From: Mycobacterium sp. UM_CSW
GTDB lineage: Bacteria; Actinomycetota; Actinomycetes; Mycobacteriales; Mycobacteriaceae
Reading direction: 5' to 3'
DNA length: 48,264 bases
NCBI RefSeq assembly: GCF_000455205.1
Contig: NZ_AUWQ01000124.1
Span: forward strand, 1 to 48,264
The translations under genes and the position numbers were made by a program. The notes below the pieces were generated by a model, which saw only the letters and a program-made list of their open reading frames with translations, did not search any database and was not told where the DNA came from. Positions 8,514 through 17,510 of this stretch are shown here, piece after piece (positions within the stretch are counted from its first letter, which is position 1; the number at the start of each line of letters is the position of its first letter).

Positions 8514-9770
8514 GTGAAAACAGACCTTAAGTCTCTCGGCGATGCGGCGGCCTCCGCGGCCCCGATGAAGGCCCAGCCCCGCCTCGGGCTGGCGCTGTCG
8601 TGGCCGAAGACCACGTCGGCGTTCCTGATCGACGTCGCAGTGCTCGTCGTGGTCAGAAAGCTCGCCGGCGGGCCGCAAACCGCGATGTGGTGGGGCGGCG
8701 TCGCGGTCGCCGTGGTGGCGACGGCGGCCTTGCTGCTCACCTACCGCGGGATCACGGTCATCTCGGCCCTGGCCCGGTGGTTGTGGGACTGGTCGGCCCC
8801 CGACATCTGGGACTCGTCCCCTGAGTCGGCGGCGGCACTGAGCACGCCGGAGTCCTCCCCGCCCCGGGGCGAGATACTGAATCCCGGCTGCACCGCGGCG
8901 ATCGATCATCGGCGCCGCTTCGGCCGCCGCGTGGTCGGAGTGCGCGGATACCGGGGCCAGCTGGTCGCCGTGGTGGCCCTCGACGGGCCGGCGGACGCAC
9001 CGCACCATCACCAGACGGCCGCGTCGGCTACCTTGCCGGTGCTGGCGGTGGCAACGGGACTGCACCACTTCGATGTGCGCCTGGACGCCATCGACATCGT
9101 CTCGGTACGAAGGCGGTACGCCGCCGACGGTCGCCCTGCGGGTTTCGAGCACCGTACGTGGCTGGTGTTGCGGATGGATCCCCAGCGCAACGTCGGCGCG
9201 GTCGCGGCCCGCGATTCGCTGGCCTCGACTTTGGCGGCGGTCGTCGAGCGCCTCGTCGACGATCTGAACGGTCGGCGCTGCGCGGCCCGGCCCTTGACTG
9301 CCGACGAGTTCGCCGAAGTGGACGCCGCCGTGGCGGCGGGACTGCAACCGGCTTCGACTCGGTCGGGATTGCGCCACCTCAAGTGTTTCGACGGGTACGC
9401 GACCAGCTTCTGGGTGTCACCACAGGACATCACGTCGGAGACGCTGGACCGGTTGTGGCTGGACGACACCGATGTCACCGTGCTGACGATTCGGCTGAGC
9501 GCCGCAGCCGGCCGGGTCCACGCATCGGCTTGGGTCCGCTACCACAGCGCGGAACCCCTGGGCAACGATGTCTGCGTCGGGTTGAATCGGCTCGTCGCCC
9601 GCCAGCTGGCCGCGGTGCATGCGAGCCTGCCGGCCCCGGCGAAGCGCCCGCCGCTGGTGGTGCCGGGGCGCCCGCTGCGCGACGACGAACGACTCGAAAT
9701 AGGTTTGGGCTCAACAGAACTGGACGCTGCATCGGAGGAACACCCGATGAGCGAGGCCGCGGCGGTCTGA
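8514..9770 (+). CDS. EccE-like type VII secretion protein, solo
   Basis: A 418-aa protein with two adjacent N-terminal transmembrane segments (about residues 35-50 and 58-78), then a large soluble domain. EccE is the peripheral membrane component of ESX secretion machines. The match rests on the two-TM start followed by a basic/Trp-rich stretch (LARWLWDWS), a RTWLVLRMDPQRN segment that parallels EccE1, and the overall length. No EccB, EccC, EccD, PE/PPE or WXG100 gene is visible in the window, so it is an orphan. GTG 8514 is the only reasonable start. It is convergent with the epimerase gene. The family call is moderate; whether it joins an ESX complex is unknown. Confidence 0.7.
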   Translation: MKTDLKSLGDAAASAAPMKAQPRLGLALSWPKTTSAFLIDVAVLVVVRKLAGGPQTAMWWGGVAVAVVATAALLLTYRGITVISALARWLWDWSAPDIWDSSPESAAALSTPESSPPRGEILNPGCTAAIDHRRRFGRRVVGVRGYRGQLVAVVALDGPADAPHHHQTAASATLPVLAVATGLHHFDVRLDAIDIVSVRRRYAADGRPAGFEHRTWLVLRMDPQRNVGAVAARDSLASTLAAVVERLVDDLNGRRCAARPLTADEFAEVDAAVAAGLQPASTRSGLRHLKCFDGYATSFWVSPQDITSETLDRLWLDDTDVTVLTIRLSAAAGRVHASAWVRYHSAEPLGNDVCVGLNRLVARQLAAVHASLPAPAKRPPLVVPGRPLRDDERLEIGLGSTELDAASEEHPMSEAAAV

Positions 9771-9790
9771 GTATCGCCGCGGTCAGACCG
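9763..9790. terminator. Bidirectional terminator hairpin containing both stop codons
   Basis: A perfect 8-bp inverted repeat CGGTCTGA/TCAGACCG with a 12-nt loop. The left arm ends in the TGA of the EccE-like gene. The right arm begins with the complement of the TGA of the epimerase gene. One hairpin can therefore end both converging transcripts. Confidence 0.6.
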
Positions 9791-10694
9791 GGAGTTCGAC
9801 GGCCGGCTTGTCGCGACCGGGCGGCCGCACCGGCTCCCGCTGGCGGGCGGATCCGACACTTCGAAACTCGACGCCGTGCCGCACGAGACAGTCCTGGCCG
9901 GGCAATACGTCGGCGGCCTCGATCAGCCCGAGCAGCGAGTCCGAACGAAATGGGAACGGGACGCCGGCGAGCTCGAGCAGCCGTAAAGCGGCCATCACGG
10001 GGCGGGCGGGCACGGGCACGCTGGGGCGGCGTTCACGTTTGACCGAAAGGCCCGCGAAGATCGATGGCAGGTCGACCGGCTGCGGATTCGCCAGCCCGAT
10101 GACCTCGCCCGACAGCTCGTCGAAGTGTTCAATCACCGTGGCGATCGCGTGCGCCACATCGTCCTCGTGTGCCAGGAAGAGCTTGGCCGATTTGAAACGC
10201 GGCCAAAGCGGCAGACCAGAAATTTTCCGGAGCGTGCCCGCCATGCCCCCGGGCGATTCTCCGTAGACCAGACCGGGACGGACGACGACGCAACCCATGT
10301 CGAGGGCGGTGCGTTCTACCGCCAGCTTCATCAAGCCGTAGGCCTGCCGTGTCCCGAAATAGGCGGACATCGACGACACGAACACGACTTTGCCGACGCC
10401 GGCGGTCACGGCGGCTTCGATCAGCCGGCGCGAACCGATCACGTTCTCGCGCCAAAGTTGGCTCGTGTCTTTCCCGCTCAGTACCCAAGCAGCGTGGACG
10501 AGCGTGTTCACGTCTTGGAAAATTGCCGCGTCCAGGGGTCGACCGAGTTCGAAGTGGCGCCACTCGGTGACTTGGCGTTCGGGTCGCCGACGCGTCAACG
10601 CGACCACCTGGTCGCCCCGATTGGAGAAATGCTCCGACAGAACCGATCCGAGGTAACCGGTCGCACCCGTGATCGCCACCCGGTCTGAAGTCAT
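9783..10694 (-). CDS. NAD(P)-dependent epimerase/dehydratase (extended SDR)
   Basis: A 303-aa extended short-chain dehydrogenase. The Rossmann motif GATGYLG is at residues 9-15, and the FVSSMSAYFGTRQAYGLMKLAVE stretch holds the active-site Ser and a YGLMK that replaces the usual YxxxK. Such enzymes epimerise, dehydrate or reduce nucleotide sugars or related alcohols. The ATG at 10694 overlaps the end of the GMC gene by 4 bp (ATGA), so the two are translationally coupled. That pairing suggests consecutive redox steps on one substrate, perhaps oxidation by the flavoenzyme and reduction here. The exact substrate is unknown. Confidence 0.85.
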   Translation of the reverse strand: MTSDRVAITGATGYLGSVLSEHFSNRGDQVVALTRRRPERQVTEWRHFELGRPLDAAIFQDVNTLVHAAWVLSGKDTSQLWRENVIGSRRLIEAAVTAGVGKVVFVSSMSAYFGTRQAYGLMKLAVERTALDMGCVVVRPGLVYGESPGGMAGTLRKISGLPLWPRFKSAKLFLAHEDDVAHAIATVIEHFDELSGEVIGLANPQPVDLPSIFAGLSVKRERRPSVPVPARPVMAALRLLELAGVPFPFRSDSLLGLIEAADVLPGQDCLVRHGVEFRSVGSARQREPVRPPGRDKPAVELPV

Positions 10695-12286
10695 CGCGAT
10701 CCCCCTAGGGCTTCGGTGGTGATTCGGTGCGCATTCGCCATGATCGTCAACGTGAACGTGGTCGCCGCCACCGTGGGAAACACCGAGGCATCCACGAGAT
10801 GGACGTTGCGCCAAGGCTTTACCCGACCGAGGGAGTCGCTGGCGAACGGGCCGAAAGGCTTCGCCTGCATGGGAAACGATCCCCCGTAGTGGTAACTCTT
10901 CGCCGGTCCGGAGAGTTTCGTTTGGCCCGGTATCGGGTGCAGGTCGAGCGCTCGGCCGCAACGGCGGAGTTGTCGGAGCACCCGCTCGAGCATCGGCTGC
11001 GTCGCCTCATTGTGGCCCGACGTCACCCGGACCGGCGGTAGCGAACGGTCGGCCTCGACCCGGCCGATGCGAAGTTCGACGGGAGGCGAGGCCCACGAGG
11101 GCAGGTAGCCGAGGCCGACGGTCAGGCGCCGCAGGCCCGTTCGGGCGAGCGAGCGCAGCGAGCCAGAGGTCAAGACCCCGGGCAGCGCCCCCAACATGAT
11201 GTCGTTGTACGGGTAGCAATGCACGAGTGCGGCTTCTTTGCCGTCGCTGTCGAAGGTGACGAAGATATTGAACTGGTTGAGCGTGAACTGGCCGTCCTGT
11301 GTCAGCTCGGCGACCGGCCGCGTCGACAGGAACGGCGTCATGAACTGAACGGATTCCGCCAATCTGATGGAGCGATCCGTGAGTCCGAGGGAGCCGGCGA
11401 CGATCCTCGTCGTGCCGATCGCTCCCGCCCCGACCAAGACGCGATCCGCACCGAAAACTCGCCGCCGCCCCGTGTCGACTTCCGTGGCGTGAACCGACAC
11501 ACGACCCGCCGCGTCCTCCTCGATGCGGTCCACCCGCACGCCGGACCGGTAATCCACCCGGCGCTGTGCCCGGAGCCGATCGAAAGTCTGCGACGCGGAA
11601 TAGATGAGCTGGTACGGGCAGCCGGTCATGCACAGGCCGACCCGACGGCATGCCGATCCCTTCAGCGCCAAACGCGCATGACCAACCGTCACCCCGTGCC
11701 GCCGGACGGCGATCCGATTCCGTTCGTAGCGCCGCAGCACCGACGACGTGCGGTCGGTGACCGTGGGCAGGTGCTCGGGAGCACCCATCAGCGGAAAGGT
11801 CTCCTCGAGGTCGTCGGCCTCGCCCGAATACGGGATCTGGCTGAGGATTTCGCGGTAGTGCGGTTCCAGGTCGGGGCGCGAGATCGGCCACGTTTTGAAC
11901 GTCCCCGTCGAATAGGGCATCACCTGTGCCCCCCACGTGTTCGAGAACCCGCCGTAGGCCCCCGACACCACCAGCGGGTTGGCTTCAGCGTCCGCGTCGA
12001 TGTCGTCGAGTTGGCCCGCGTTCGCGAACACGAAGTTCGACCCGTATATCTGCTTGACCGGAAGCTGGCCCGCGACCGTGGCCTTCGGAAGCGCGGAGAC
12101 CAGGTCCCGGTCGTCCGCACTCCAGCGGTCTGGCGACGTGCTTGCCATCGCCGCCCGGGCGGCTTGTCGCCCGTCCTCGAGCTGAGTGCCCAGATCCAAA
12201 ACGGTGACCGTCGCCTCGCGAACACCTTCAAGCGCCAGGGCGGCCGCGGCAGCCGACGGGCCAGATCCCACGATCACAATTTCCAT
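10691..12286 (-). CDS. GMC-family FAD-dependent oxidoreductase
   Basis: A 531-aa flavoprotein. It opens with the FAD-binding GSGPSAAAAALALEG at residues 7-21. It contains GAYGGFSNTWGAQVMPY, a cysteine-rich stretch (CRRVGLCMTGCPYQL, about 215-230), VLVGAGAIGTTRIV, and the C-terminal GMC signature VHLVDASVFPTVAATTFTLTIMANAHR. GMC enzymes oxidise alcohols, often sugars or sterols. The conserved C-terminal His/Asn pair appears only as TFTLTIMANAHR, so the catalytic base is not certain. A perfect AGGAGG ribosome-binding site precedes ATG 12286. It is first in an operon with the SDR gene and divergent from the FkbM gene. Confidence 0.88.
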   Translation of the reverse strand: MEIVIVGSGPSAAAAALALEGVREATVTVLDLGTQLEDGRQAARAAMASTSPDRWSADDRDLVSALPKATVAGQLPVKQIYGSNFVFANAGQLDDIDADAEANPLVVSGAYGGFSNTWGAQVMPYSTGTFKTWPISRPDLEPHYREILSQIPYSGEADDLEETFPLMGAPEHLPTVTDRTSSVLRRYERNRIAVRRHGVTVGHARLALKGSACRRVGLCMTGCPYQLIYSASQTFDRLRAQRRVDYRSGVRVDRIEEDAAGRVSVHATEVDTGRRRVFGADRVLVGAGAIGTTRIVAGSLGLTDRSIRLAESVQFMTPFLSTRPVAELTQDGQFTLNQFNIFVTFDSDGKEAALVHCYPYNDIMLGALPGVLTSGSLRSLARTGLRRLTVGLGYLPSWASPPVELRIGRVEADRSLPPVRVTSGHNEATQPMLERVLRQLRRCGRALDLHPIPGQTKLSGPAKSYHYGGSFPMQAKPFGPFASDSLGRVKPWRNVHLVDASVFPTVAATTFTLTIMANAHRITTEALGGSR

Positions 12287-12514
12287 CGGACCTCCTGGAC
12301 CCGCAGCGCGATCCGGTGTAGCGCAGTCGGTGAAGGGTACGCGCCATGCCCATTAGCGGGTCTATCGTATCTTTTGACGCATATTAAGCCTCTTACAGTC
12401 TTGCTGTCACGTGATACGCTGACTAAAAAGATGATTTAAGGCAATATCACCGACTACCAGTCATCACCCATCTCCGCCACGTTGGACCGCAACGAGACCC
12501 TTGGGAAGCACATA
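12287..12514. promoter_or_regulatory. AT-rich divergent promoter region between GMC and FkbM genes
   Basis: A 228-bp spacer. The central part (12358-12450) is strikingly AT-rich against the high-GC background and holds short symmetric pieces such as ACAG-N5-CTGT (12395-12407) and CACGTG. No gene is seen. It is likely a shared promoter/silencer region. Lsr2, the mycobacterial AT-rich DNA silencer, is a plausible binder. Confidence 0.45.
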
Positions 12515-13474
12515 ATGCCCGCTCTCAGCCCGACCAAGCGACGCGCGAGCCATGCCCTAGTCGGGTACATGCGCGCATGCGTCGCGAACGAACACCTTCC
12601 CATGCTCGCCAAGAAAGTCTTCGTGAACCGATGCAGCCAGTTGCTCACGGCGCTCGGCAGCGAACCAGACGAAACGCCGGTGGAATCCATTTACGGGACC
12701 AAGTTCATCGCCGGCCTGGACAGCTCAGCCATCACGTCCTGCCTCCGCTTCCGCGGCACCTACGAACCGGTGCTGTCCGAATTCATTCTGCGGCACGTCC
12801 AGGAAGGCGACGTCTGCGTCGACGCGGGCGCCAACATCGGCTACTTCACCCTTTTGTTCGCCAAGCGCGTCGGCCCGTCCGGGAAGGTCATCGCGATCGA
12901 AGCCGCGCCCGACACCGCGCGGCGGCTGCGCACCAACGTCGAGCTCAATGGGGCGGGCAGCATCGTCCACGTCGTCGAGGCGGCGTGCGCCCCGGAGAAA
13001 GGCGAGCTCACCTTCTACCTGCATCCCAGCGTTGACGCCTTCTCCCGGCTCAGCCCACCGGCCAAGGGCGATTTTGACCGCCGCTTCACGGGAAGCACCT
13101 GGATTCCCACCGCCGTGGCCGCAGACACGCTCGCGTCCCTCGTGGGTGCCGACGCTCCGCGGGTCTCGTTCATCAAGGTCGACGTCGAGGGCGCGGAAAC
13201 GGCGATCGCGCCCCAGATCGCCGCTGAATTCACCCATCCCAACCTGGTGGTGGCACTCGAGGTGAGGACCGAAATCGAGGCCACGTTGCGGCCGTTCCAA
13301 GAGCAGGGGTTCCACGTCTACGACATGCACAACGATTATCGGTGGGTGTACGAGGACAAGGTGCCGGCGATTACCGAGGCGGCATACCACGACTTCTCCC
13401 ACCGGGGGTGGCGCGAAGCTCGAGCGCATGCCGCCGACGTTCTCCTCAGCCGCCAACCGCTGGCCCTGTCCTGA
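12515..13474 (+). CDS. FkbM-family SAM-dependent methyltransferase
   Basis: A 319-aa O-methyltransferase of the FkbM family, which methylates hydroxyls of sugars or polyketides. SAM motif I is VCVDAGANIGYFTLLFA (about residues 97-113), motif II is VIAIEAAPDTARRL, and the family-specific strand FIKVDVEGAE is near residue 220. ATG 12515 is chosen because GGGAAG sits about 7 nt upstream; a TTG start at 12482 is in frame but weaker. It begins the plus-strand half of the glycan locus and is followed 29 bp later by the first SGNH lipoprotein. In mycobacteria such enzymes often methylate glycan hydroxyls, which would fit here. Confidence 0.87.
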   Translation: MPALSPTKRRASHALVGYMRACVANEHLPMLAKKVFVNRCSQLLTALGSEPDETPVESIYGTKFIAGLDSSAITSCLRFRGTYEPVLSEFILRHVQEGDVCVDAGANIGYFTLLFAKRVGPSGKVIAIEAAPDTARRLRTNVELNGAGSIVHVVEAACAPEKGELTFYLHPSVDAFSRLSPPAKGDFDRRFTGSTWIPTAVAADTLASLVGADAPRVSFIKVDVEGAETAIAPQIAAEFTHPNLVVALEVRTEIEATLRPFQEQGFHVYDMHNDYRWVYEDKVPAITEAAYHDFSHRGWREARAHAADVLLSRQPLALS

Positions 13475-13503
13475 AGATCTGCGCAGCAGCACCAGGCCCG
13501 GCG

Positions 13504-14550
13504 ATGACCCAAAACTATTGTGCGGCAAGGGCGTTCTCCACAAAGATCCTCAGGCCCGGGTTGAAAACATCCGCCGCGACGATCGCGGTCGCCGCCGTCG
13601 TTCTGAGTGGCTGCTCGACGTTGAACGCGCCAGCTGCGCCGCAGGGCGCCCCGCCGAACCCGGCCCGGGTCTTCGCCACGACGGCTCAGGTGCTTCAGGC
13701 CGTCCAAGCGGCCCAAACCATCAACGCCCTACCCGATGCGGTGGGCTACTTTCTGACCAAAGCCGACTGGCCGATGGCCACCGGGCACTTCGACTGCCAC
13801 CAGGTCGACCCGCACGAGGTCGGCCTGCCCGCAAATGTCCTCGACCCCTCCGTATCCGAGTTCGGGCAGTGTGCAGCCGGCGCCGAGCACGGCACCAAGC
13901 GCATGGTGACCTTCGGGGACTCCCGCGCCGGGATGTGGGGAGCGGCGCTCGAAAGCATCGCCGCTAAGGGCGGCTACCAGCTGCGGACCTTCCACATGGG
14001 CGACTGCGCGCCGCTGGATCTGCCCTTCTTTTCATATGAGAAACACGTCCCGGACGGGGACTGCGCCCAATTTCGCCGGAGCGCGATCGCCGCGATCCGA
14101 AATCTGCATCCAGACCTGGTGCTAGTGACCAGCTTCAGCACCCATATGCTCGCCGACGGCAGCCAGCCAACCGCCGCTCAATGGCAAAAGGGCTGGGAGA
14201 CAACGCTAACGGAACTCGCCCAACCGGGTACCCGGCTGGTGATGCTCGGCGACATCCCCGACTGGGAAAACGACGACGCCCACTGCCTGGCCGGCCATGT
14301 TATGGCAGTCCAGAAATGCAGTGTGCCGCGCGCCGAGGGCATGCCGTCGGGAAACCTCGAGGCCGAGCAGGCCGCCGCCGCCATCGCCCAGGCGCTCTAC
14401 ATCCCCACCCTGAACTGGGTATGCGCCGAGCGATGTGAACCCGTCATCTCCGATATCCGCGTGTACCAAGACCGGTTCCACTTCACCAACACCTATACCG
14501 TCTACCTCACCGGCGCACTCGGCGAGGCACTCCAACCTGCACTCACCTAG
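13504..14550 (+). CDS. Stand-alone SGNH-domain lipoprotein, copy 1
   Basis: A 348-aa exported protein. A hydrophobic signal ends in lipobox LSGC (Cys37). After a short linker, homology to the C-terminal domain of the acyltransferase at 22741-24909 begins (QVLQAVQAAQ). SGNH block I is TFGDSRAGMWG (Ser139) and block V is YQDRFHF (Asp323, His326), so a Ser-His-Asp site is plausible. Conserved cysteines (HFDCHQV, QCAAG, DCAQF, HCLAGH, VCAERCEP) are shared by all three copies and suggest disulphides. It may remove or transfer O-acetyl/acyl groups on an exported glycan. The next gene starts 9 bp downstream. The domain is confident; the substrate is inferred. Confidence 0.82.
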   Translation: MTQNYCAARAFSTKILRPGLKTSAATIAVAAVVLSGCSTLNAPAAPQGAPPNPARVFATTAQVLQAVQAAQTINALPDAVGYFLTKADWPMATGHFDCHQVDPHEVGLPANVLDPSVSEFGQCAAGAEHGTKRMVTFGDSRAGMWGAALESIAAKGGYQLRTFHMGDCAPLDLPFFSYEKHVPDGDCAQFRRSAIAAIRNLHPDLVLVTSFSTHMLADGSQPTAAQWQKGWETTLTELAQPGTRLVMLGDIPDWENDDAHCLAGHVMAVQKCSVPRAEGMPSGNLEAEQAAAAIAQALYIPTLNWVCAERCEPVISDIRVYQDRFHFTNTYTVYLTGALGEALQPALT

Positions 14551-14559
14551 GCGGCGTCA

Positions 14560-15615
14560 ATGCCATCCGTCAGCATCCTCACGGCGACGTATCAACACAG
14601 TGCGTTCATCGGGACCTGCATCGAAAGTGTTCTCCGGCAGACAAATCCCGACTGGGAGATGATCGTCGTCGACGACGGTTCGCAGGACGGCACCGCCGAG
14701 ATTGCCGAGTCCTTCGGAGATCCGCGAATTATCGTCATCCGCAGGCCCCACGAGGGAATCGGTGGACTGGCGCGTGGGTATCAATTGGCACTCGCCAGCG
14801 CGACAAGTCCGATTGTCGCGATCTTGGACGGCGACGACACCTGGCCCGATCAAAAGATCGAGCACCAGCTGCCGCTGTTCGCCGATCCTGGCGTCGTACT
14901 CAGCTACGGGACAGCGGGTCTCATGGACGAGAACGGGGTGACCTACGCGAAATACTGGCACAAGCCGCGCGGGGCCGTCGCCCGCAACGAACCGGTTGGC
15001 TCGATCCTGCCCGCCCTGGTGCGGCTCAACTTCATCAACGCGTCGACGGTGATGATTCGACGGACGGCCCTCGACGAGGTCGGCGGGTTTTGGCAACCGG
15101 AGAACACGAATTACGTTGATCTTCCCACCTGGCTCCGGCTCGCAATGACCGGTAAATTCGCCCCCTCGCCGAGGCTCCTCGGCAATTGGCGCCGACACTC
15201 GACGCAGGTGACGACACGCAGTTGGTTCAACACCACCAACGACAGGACTCGCTTTCTCGAGACGTTCCTGTCGGACGTCCGCGACCGCCTTCCACCGGGC
15301 ATCACCGCTGACCTGGAAGAGGCGGTGCGCGCGGACGGCGCCCGGCAGAACGAGGAAGCCGAAATCGCCAGGGGGCGCGTCGAATTAATCTCCGGAAACT
15401 GGGCAGCGGCCGTCGACGCATTCTCGACCGCATTTCGATCCGGAGGGTCCGGGATGCGCCCGGTCGCCGCCGTCGGCATGCTGTGCGCGTTGGCCCGGAC
15501 TGACATGGAAGTCTTCGTCAGAGCGAAGGGACGACACGCGTTGCCGTCGCGACGGCACCTCGCAAGACACGGACTTGCCGGTCGTCCTGGCAGCTTCGCG
15601 GTGGACAGCGCTTGA
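14560..15615 (+). CDS. Family 2 glycosyltransferase
   Basis: A 351-aa GT-A enzyme. The nucleotide-sugar site is VSILTATYQHSAFIGTCIESVLRQTNP, with IVVDDGSQDGT and the DxD-type AILDGDDTW near residue 90. The C-terminal 100 residues (after WFNTTNDRTRFLE) form a helical region with alternating RVELISGNWAAAVDAFSTAF, like a short TPR tail seen in some envelope GT2s. It starts 9 bp after the SGNH copy 1 stop with little ribosome-binding site, so translation is probably coupled. Its stop directly abuts the stop of the convergent gmhB-like gene. The sugar and acceptor are unknown. Confidence 0.88.
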   Translation: MPSVSILTATYQHSAFIGTCIESVLRQTNPDWEMIVVDDGSQDGTAEIAESFGDPRIIVIRRPHEGIGGLARGYQLALASATSPIVAILDGDDTWPDQKIEHQLPLFADPGVVLSYGTAGLMDENGVTYAKYWHKPRGAVARNEPVGSILPALVRLNFINASTVMIRRTALDEVGGFWQPENTNYVDLPTWLRLAMTGKFAPSPRLLGNWRRHSTQVTTRSWFNTTNDRTRFLETFLSDVRDRLPPGITADLEEAVRADGARQNEEAEIARGRVELISGNWAAAVDAFSTAFRSGGSGMRPVAAVGMLCALARTDMEVFVRAKGRHALPSRRHLARHGLAGRPGSFAVDSA

Positions 15616-16227
15616 TCAGCGAACGTTCGCCACGTGCCTCATGCGCCTGCGCCGGTCCACATAGTTCTCGTGCCGTCCAAGCTTTTCGCGGACACAGCCG
15701 GCCAATTCCCTTCCGGCGGTTGGCCCGACGAGCAGCGCTCGGTCCGGTGCGATCCCGGCGGCGTGGGCGGCGGCAATATCGGTGGGCTGATCGCCGATCA
15801 GCATTGAACGGGCCAGGTCCAGGTTGAGGTCGCGCGCTGCGGCAAGGATCAAGCCGGGCTTCGGTTTTCGACACTCGCAATATCTTTGCGCCGGGTCGGC
15901 GGACCGCGGATGGTGGGGGCACGTGTAGATCGCGTCGATGGCGATCCCGTGCGCGGCGAGCGCGGCGACAAGCAGGGCGTGGATGACCATGACGTGCGAT
16001 TCGGTTGCCTTGCGGGTGCCGATGCTTCCCTGGTTGGTGACGACGACCAGTGCGGCACCGGTCGTTTGGGCGGCGGCCGCCGCCTCGAGCGCGAGGTCTA
16101 TCGGCTCGAAGTCGCCGGGCTCGATGACGTACCCGTCGACGATATGCCGGTTCAGGACCCCGTCGCGGTCCAGGAACAGCGCGGGCCGAGGCGTCGTCGT
16201 GGCTTCAGTTCGCAGGTAGCGCAGCAT
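15616..16227 (-). CDS. gmhB: D-glycero-D-manno-heptose 1,7-bisphosphate 7-phosphatase-like HAD enzyme (GmhB)
   Basis: A 203-aa HAD phosphatase of histidinol-phosphatase/GmhB type. Motif I is FLDRDGVLN, motif II is VVVTNQGSIG, and motif III/IV is KPKPGLI followed by LIGDQPTDIAAA. The GmhB zinc loop is visible as CPHHPRSADPAQRYCEC. In the heptose pathway it removes the 7-phosphate from heptose 1,7-bisphosphate. It is the last gene of the hddA-gmhA-GT operon, 35 bp after the glycosyltransferase stop. The open frame continues further upstream, but ATG 16227 puts the HAD domain at the usual distance from the start. In M. tuberculosis the matching trio is Rv0113-Rv0115. Confidence 0.87.
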   Translation of the reverse strand: MLRYLRTEATTTPRPALFLDRDGVLNRHIVDGYVIEPGDFEPIDLALEAAAAAQTTGAALVVVTNQGSIGTRKATESHVMVIHALLVAALAAHGIAIDAIYTCPHHPRSADPAQRYCECRKPKPGLILAAARDLNLDLARSMLIGDQPTDIAAAHAAGIAPDRALLVGPTAGRELAGCVREKLGRHENYVDRRRRMRHVANVR

Positions 16228-16262
16228 GAATCGGGGTCGCTGTGAGGGCTTTCGATCGCACG

Positions 16263-17510
16263 TCACCGCTGGGCAAGTTCGCGAAAGAAATCGGCGTAGC
16301 AATCAACGTTGGCATCCCAGCTGTGCGGATTATCAAAGCGCGTACCGACTTTCGTCATGGATCGCAGCATGGCGTCGCGCAGCCCGACCGGATCTCCCAC
16401 GTCGGCGAAAACGACTCCGCCGTAATTTTCACAGGCCTCTTGAAGCGCGGTCACCTTCGTGGTGACCAGGGGCAGGCCCGCTTCCATCGCCAAGTTGACT
16501 GGTCCCGAGGCCGAGGCACGGCGATACGGGACGACTATGACGTCTGTTGTCTCGAACAAGTCTCTGACTTGGTCTTCCGGAAGAAAGCCCAGGATGATCT
16601 CATGATTCTCCGCACCCGTGTCTCGAATAGTCTGCAAGGCCTCCTCCGTGCCGCCCCATGGCTCGCCGGCCACCGTCAGATGGGCACGCACCCCGTCGCG
16701 CATCAGCATGGAAAAGGCCTCGGCGAGTTCATCGATGCCCTTGTACGGGCGGATGACCCCAAAGAAGAGAAACCGCACCGGATCTCCCTCGCTGCGCACC
16801 CTTTTCTTGGCGGCGGATTCACCATCGCCCACGTCCTCCAGCGGTCCGGGAAATACCACCGAAAAGGGCAGTCGCCGCAGGCAGGGATAAAACTGCTGCA
16901 TCACATCAATGTCGGACTTGGAATGAACAACCACCCCGGAGACCAACCGCGCCAAAAGGCGCATCACCACCCGGGCGTATGACGTGACGAAGGGAACCGC
17001 CGCCTCACCGACGTCCGTTGTTTCATGCATCTCCAACACCACCGGCGCGCCGATCAGCCGGGCCATCAACGCAACCATCAGGTAGCTGTGCGCGGTCAGC
17101 GCCGCCCACCACTGGAGCAGGACCACCTTCGGTCGCCGCCGGAGGAGGAACCGGATCGAACGAAAAATTGAGGCGCCCCAATACCAGTCGAGGCCCTCAC
17201 AGGTCGGAATGCCCTCGAGATGCAGGGCCTCGGGGCCATACGTTCCGACCCTGTCGCGTCCGGGGTAGAAGCGACGCGGGCACAGCTCCCTGATCAGCAG
17301 GGCGCTCACGGAATCGCCGCGACGCGCGAAGGCATTGGCTATCGCGGCGTTGTGGTATCCGACGGCCGAGAGGAAACGAGCGCCCGGGCCGACGAGCATG
17401 ACGGCGTCGGGTCCACCATCGATATCCGATGGCCGCATCCCGCTCGTTCGGCCGGCTGGGGTCGCCTCAACGCGCATGGGCTTTGCCGGAGAGATCTCGA
17501 CCACGCTCAC
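16263..17510 (-). CDS. Family 4-like glycosyltransferase of the heptose operon
   Basis: A 415-aa GT-B enzyme. The C-terminal donor-binding half has FLFFGVIRPYKGIDELAEAF, GFLPEDQVRDLFETTDVIVVPY and ASASGPVNLAMEAGLPLVTT, a variant of the EPFGxxxxE signature with Glu near residue 350. GTG 17510 overlaps the gmhA stop by 4 bp (GTGA), so the start is well supported, and coupled translation ties it to heptose synthesis. By context it may be the heptosyltransferase, but nothing in the protein proves the donor. The N-terminal 30 residues are polar and variable. Confidence 0.85.
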   Translation of the reverse strand: MSVVEISPAKPMRVEATPAGRTSGMRPSDIDGGPDAVMLVGPGARFLSAVGYHNAAIANAFARRGDSVSALLIRELCPRRFYPGRDRVGTYGPEALHLEGIPTCEGLDWYWGASIFRSIRFLLRRRPKVVLLQWWAALTAHSYLMVALMARLIGAPVVLEMHETTDVGEAAVPFVTSYARVVMRLLARLVSGVVVHSKSDIDVMQQFYPCLRRLPFSVVFPGPLEDVGDGESAAKKRVRSEGDPVRFLFFGVIRPYKGIDELAEAFSMLMRDGVRAHLTVAGEPWGGTEEALQTIRDTGAENHEIILGFLPEDQVRDLFETTDVIVVPYRRASASGPVNLAMEAGLPLVTTKVTALQEACENYGGVVFADVGDPVGLRDAMLRSMTKVGTRFDNPHSWDANVDCYADFFRELAQR

